This document shows, piece after piece, positions 61,946 through 64,000 of a DNA stretch of 64,000 bases. The DNA comes from an uncultured Chitinophagaceae bacterium. GTDB lineage: Bacteria > Bacteroidota > Bacteroidia > Chitinophagales > Chitinophagaceae. The notes under the pieces are model-generated. The model saw nothing but the letters and a program-made list of their open reading frames with translations. It did no database searches and was not told the DNA's origin. The stretch lies in contig CALMYJ010000020.1 in the NCBI GenBank assembly GCA_937873715.1, positions 1 through 64,000 on the forward strand, in the 5' to 3' direction. The translations under genes and the position numbers were made by a program. Numbering within the stretch: the stretch's first letter is position 1; every line of letters begins with the position of its first letter.

Positions 61946-62551
61946 TTATTCTTGCTGTTTATTAAGCCAGAAACCAATATTCAACTGTAAATAAGGATAT
62001 GGCATTACCTGGTTGATTGTTTTCTTTTCAGCACTAAAAAATTCGTTATAAGTTGTTTTGGTAAACAATACACCCAGGCCCAAACCAAGATCGAGGCAAA
62101 ATCTTTTAGGGTAGTTGCGCTGTATACCCCATGCAGCACCGGCAAAATTTACTGCCCTGCGCTTTTCGGGTGTGTACTCCAGGTCTTCAATAGGTATTTT
62201 TGAAAAAAAAGTTTGGATAAGCCCACTAACATAATTGAGGTTATTATTACTGGTTCTAAGTTTTTTTTCCTGTCGCTTTGTATAATTATAGTAATACCGG
62301 TATTGAGCTGTAAAGGCAGGATCGAGGTAATATTTCCGCTCTGTTTCCCCAAAAAAATCTGTTCGGGTAGCCGAAGCATTGATAAAAGCCTGTAAGTATA
62401 CGGATTGAAATTGCCCTATCGCTTTTTCGTACGCAAAACCCGGATTAAGCAAAGTAATTTTTGTGATATCCCTTATACTACCCTCTTTATCACTTTGAGC
62501 GAACACGGGCAAACGCAATAAAAATAAAAAAGCAAGCAGAGTATATTTCAT
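61946..62551 (-). CDS. Hypothetical exported outer-membrane-like protein
   Basis: The 201-aa protein has a signal peptide (MKYTLLAFLFLLRLPVFAQ, ATG 62551 chosen) and a beta-rich body (AQYRYYYNYTKRQ, FCLDLGLGLGVLFTK, YLQLNIGFWLN) with a strand-like end, so an outer-membrane barrel is likely. The family is not recognised. It lies 35 bp upstream of the amylase gene on the same strand and may be co-transcribed with it. Confidence 0.72.
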   Translation of the reverse strand: MKYTLLAFLFLLRLPVFAQSDKEGSIRDITKITLLNPGFAYEKAIGQFQSVYLQAFINASATRTDFFGETERKYYLDPAFTAQYRYYYNYTKRQEKKLRTSNNNLNYVSGLIQTFFSKIPIEDLEYTPEKRRAVNFAGAAWGIQRNYPKRFCLDLGLGLGVLFTKTTYNEFFSAEKKTINQVMPYPYLQLNIGFWLNKQQE

Positions 62552-62710
62552 AAAGTTTGTATGCATAGTTTAAAGTAAAAGCTTTTTTCCATTACAAAAG
62601 TTTAAACAATCAAAATCTGCCGGGTAATTCCGGTAATTTTTTCTCGATACAGGCAAAAAAAAATCCTGATATAGCATGCAATAAACTAAATAGTGCCTAT
62701 ATTTCGCCCT

Positions 62711-63727
62711 ATGAGCAGACCAAACAATTTCCAGTATTCCGGCAGTTCGGAACCCCATCGTATACGCACAAAAGATATCCTGAAGGAGCATCCCGGTATA
62801 CGCAATCTTATCGGTAAAAATCCACTTACCATTTTTGCCATCATAGGGCTGGTGGCTTTACAGGTAGCAGCAGCCTGGATGGTATCCGGCGAGCCCTGGT
62901 GGGTGGTGGTACTTACGGCCTATGTAATTGGTGCATTTGCCGATCATGCCCTTTTTGTAATGATACACGAATGTGCCCATAAGCTCTTGTTTAAAAAACC
63001 AACGGCCAACCGGCTGGCTGGTATATTGGCCAATATGCCGCAAATTTTTCCCAGTTCGGTATCTTTTGAGCGGTATCATATCAAGCACCACTCCTTCCAG
63101 GGTGTGCATGAACTGGATGCCGACCTGCCTAACTTTTGGGAAGCTAAGTTGATTAATAACTATTTTATTGGCAAAGTAATCTGGCTATTATTTTATCCCT
63201 TCTTTCAAATATTCAGGCTTGGCCGGCTTAAAGAAATCAAACCTTTTGACAGTTGGATTGCCCTTAACTGGCTGGTGCAAATTGCGTTTAGTGTATTAAT
63301 AATTATGTGGCTGGGGCCAAAAGGCTTTTTCTATCTTTTGTTCAGCTTTTTCTTTTCAGTTGGGCTGCACCCACTTGGCGCAAGGTGGATACAGGAACAT
63401 TACCTGGTAAAAGAAGGACAGGAAACTTACAGCTACTATGGCCCGCTAAATAATGTGGCCTTTAATGTAGGGTACCATAATGAGCACCACGATTTTCCAT
63501 CAGTACCCTGGAACAGGCTGCCTAAAATAAGGGAAGGGGCCCCGGCATTTTACAATACCCTGTATTATCATAAATCGTGGACACTGCTTTTCTTCCGATT
63601 TCTGTTTGATAAGGAGATTTCGCTGTTTTCGAGGATACTGCGCAAAAACAGGGGTAAGGTAAAACTTACGGATGAATCGAAACCGGATGTGGAAATGACC
63701 GAACTACCGGAAACGGCAGCAGCCTAA
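62711..63727 (+). CDS. Membrane fatty acid desaturase, sphingolipid delta-4-desaturase-like
   Basis: The 338-aa protein (ATG 62711) has three histidine boxes: H86-ECA-H90, H123-IK-HH127 and H256-NE-HH260, with four or so membrane segments. The match to eukaryotic DES1/DEGS is striking: the segment GQETYSYYGPLN then FNVGYHNEHHDFP is nearly identical to the human enzyme in memory, and the N-terminal P-x-I-x-x-L region agrees too. Such enzymes insert the 4,5-trans double bond of sphingoid bases in ceramides. Bacteroidota make sphingolipids, so this is plausible here. The activity is inferred, not shown. Confidence 0.88.
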   Translation: MSRPNNFQYSGSSEPHRIRTKDILKEHPGIRNLIGKNPLTIFAIIGLVALQVAAAWMVSGEPWWVVVLTAYVIGAFADHALFVMIHECAHKLLFKKPTANRLAGILANMPQIFPSSVSFERYHIKHHSFQGVHELDADLPNFWEAKLINNYFIGKVIWLLFYPFFQIFRLGRLKEIKPFDSWIALNWLVQIAFSVLIIMWLGPKGFFYLLFSFFFSVGLHPLGARWIQEHYLVKEGQETYSYYGPLNNVAFNVGYHNEHHDFPSVPWNRLPKIREGAPAFYNTLYYHKSWTLLFFRFLFDKEISLFSRILRKNRGKVKLTDESKPDVEMTELPETAAA

Positions 63728-63735
63728 AGGAATAT

Positions 63736-64000
63736 CTAGGCTGCTGCCGCCACTTTTATTATAAACAGAACATAGAGGCATACAAACATCAGCCCTTCCC
63801 ATATAGATATTTTTTTGTCCTGCGTAAGCAGGTAAAAAAGCAGGCCGCATGATGCCATTACCGGCAGTGAAAAATGCAGCAGGTTATCCGGCACCTGTAT
63901 GGTGCCAATGCCCGATGCAATTGCAGGAATTACGAGTGCATTAAAAATGCAACTGCCCAGCACATTACCCAAGGCCATTTCGGCCTTACCTTTCCGGATG
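63736..64000 (-). CDS. Na+/Ca2+-exchanger-like protein, 3' end only
   Basis: The gene runs off the window edge, so only the last 88 or so codons are visible. The segment IRKGKAEMALGNVLGSCIFN matches the alpha-2 repeat of CaCA-family exchangers (GNVxGSNxFN). Two or three hydrophobic segments follow (VMASCGLLFYLLTQ, LMFVCLYVLFIIKVA). It is convergent with the desaturase gene, 8 bp apart. Calcium/proton or calcium/sodium antiport is the likely function. Confidence 0.85.
   Translation of the reverse strand, partial: IRKGKAEMALGNVLGSCIFNALVIPAIASGIGTIQVPDNLLHFSLPVMASCGLLFYLLTQDKKISIWEGLMFVCLYVLFIIKVAAAA

Noticed and set aside
1..64000. tRNA, rRNA, CRISPR arrays, insertion sequences, prophage genes
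   Set aside because: None was recognised in the intergenic sequence or among the proteins. The pseudogenes at 3.2-8.8 kb are not bordered by any transposase or terminal repeats that I can see.

Overview
The window comes from a member of the Bacteroidota, most probably Chitinophagaceae or a close relative. The evidence is five large secreted proteins ending in type IX secretion (T9SS) sorting domains, promoters of the Bacteroidota form TTG-N17-21-TAnnTTTG, no obvious Shine-Dalgarno sites, a futalosine-pathway mqnA, a methylmalonyl-CoA mutase chain without its cobalamin domain, and a sphingolipid-desaturase-like gene. I see no rRNA, tRNA, CRISPR array or intact insertion sequence.

Region 1 (1-15.6 kb) is accessory and partly decaying. 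It holds a Sel1/WG-repeat protein, then an SDR / alpha-beta hydrolase / MDR-oxidoreductase operon divergent from an HxlR regulator whose intergenic region carries two perfect palindromes. Small singletons follow: membrane proteins, a serine hydrolase, an ASCH protein, a VOC protein, methyltransferase, two Crp-like regulators, SDR, YCII, DUF1801, DUF2200 and GNAT. Three pseudogenes lie here: an alpha/beta hydrolase with one TGA, an outer-membrane protein with one TAA, and a fragment of an M1 aminopeptidase. One 16-bp palindrome occurs twice, once before a Crp-like gene and once before the SDR gene that follows it.

Region 2 (15.7-37.7 kb) mixes housekeeping genes (methylmalonyl-CoA mutase, IscA-type Fe-S protein, purB, mqnA) with T9SS surface proteins and a surface-glycan cluster (methyltransferases, a GT-B glycosyltransferase, an epimerase, a GT9 glycosyltransferase). 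The 1268-aa surface protein contains a perfect 436-bp direct repeat. The 442-aa surface protein has a pentanucleotide repeat between its natural ATG and its signal peptide. In this sequence the ATG is out of frame, which suggests an ON/OFF phase-variable gene.

Region 3 (37.8-44.4 kb) is housekeeping: recF, a lipoprotein, an HMA protein, pyrE, a Nudix hydrolase, a hotdog thioesterase, coaD, pyrB and pyrR.

Region 4 (44.4-52.4 kb, all minus strand) is a lipid A-core sugar cluster. Reading downstream it is kdnA, kdnB, a PIN-type toxin-antitoxin pair, kdsA, a HicBA pair, a transaldolase-CBS fusion, a terminator, kdsC, kdsB and an L-threonine-dehydrogenase-like gene. KdnA and KdnB convert Kdo to 8-amino-Kdo. 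The expected arabinose-5-phosphate isomerase KdsD (SIS plus CBS) is not here. In its place is a protein with a KdsD-like CBS pair joined to a transaldolase/fructose-6-phosphate-aldolase-type domain. This is the best candidate in the window for an undescribed enzyme.

Region 5 (52.5-64 kb) holds a 2569-aa T9SS adhesin, a secreted GH13 amylase-like enzyme, a small outer-membrane protein, a homologue of sphingolipid delta-4 desaturase, and the end of a Na+/Ca2+-exchanger-like gene cut by the window edge.
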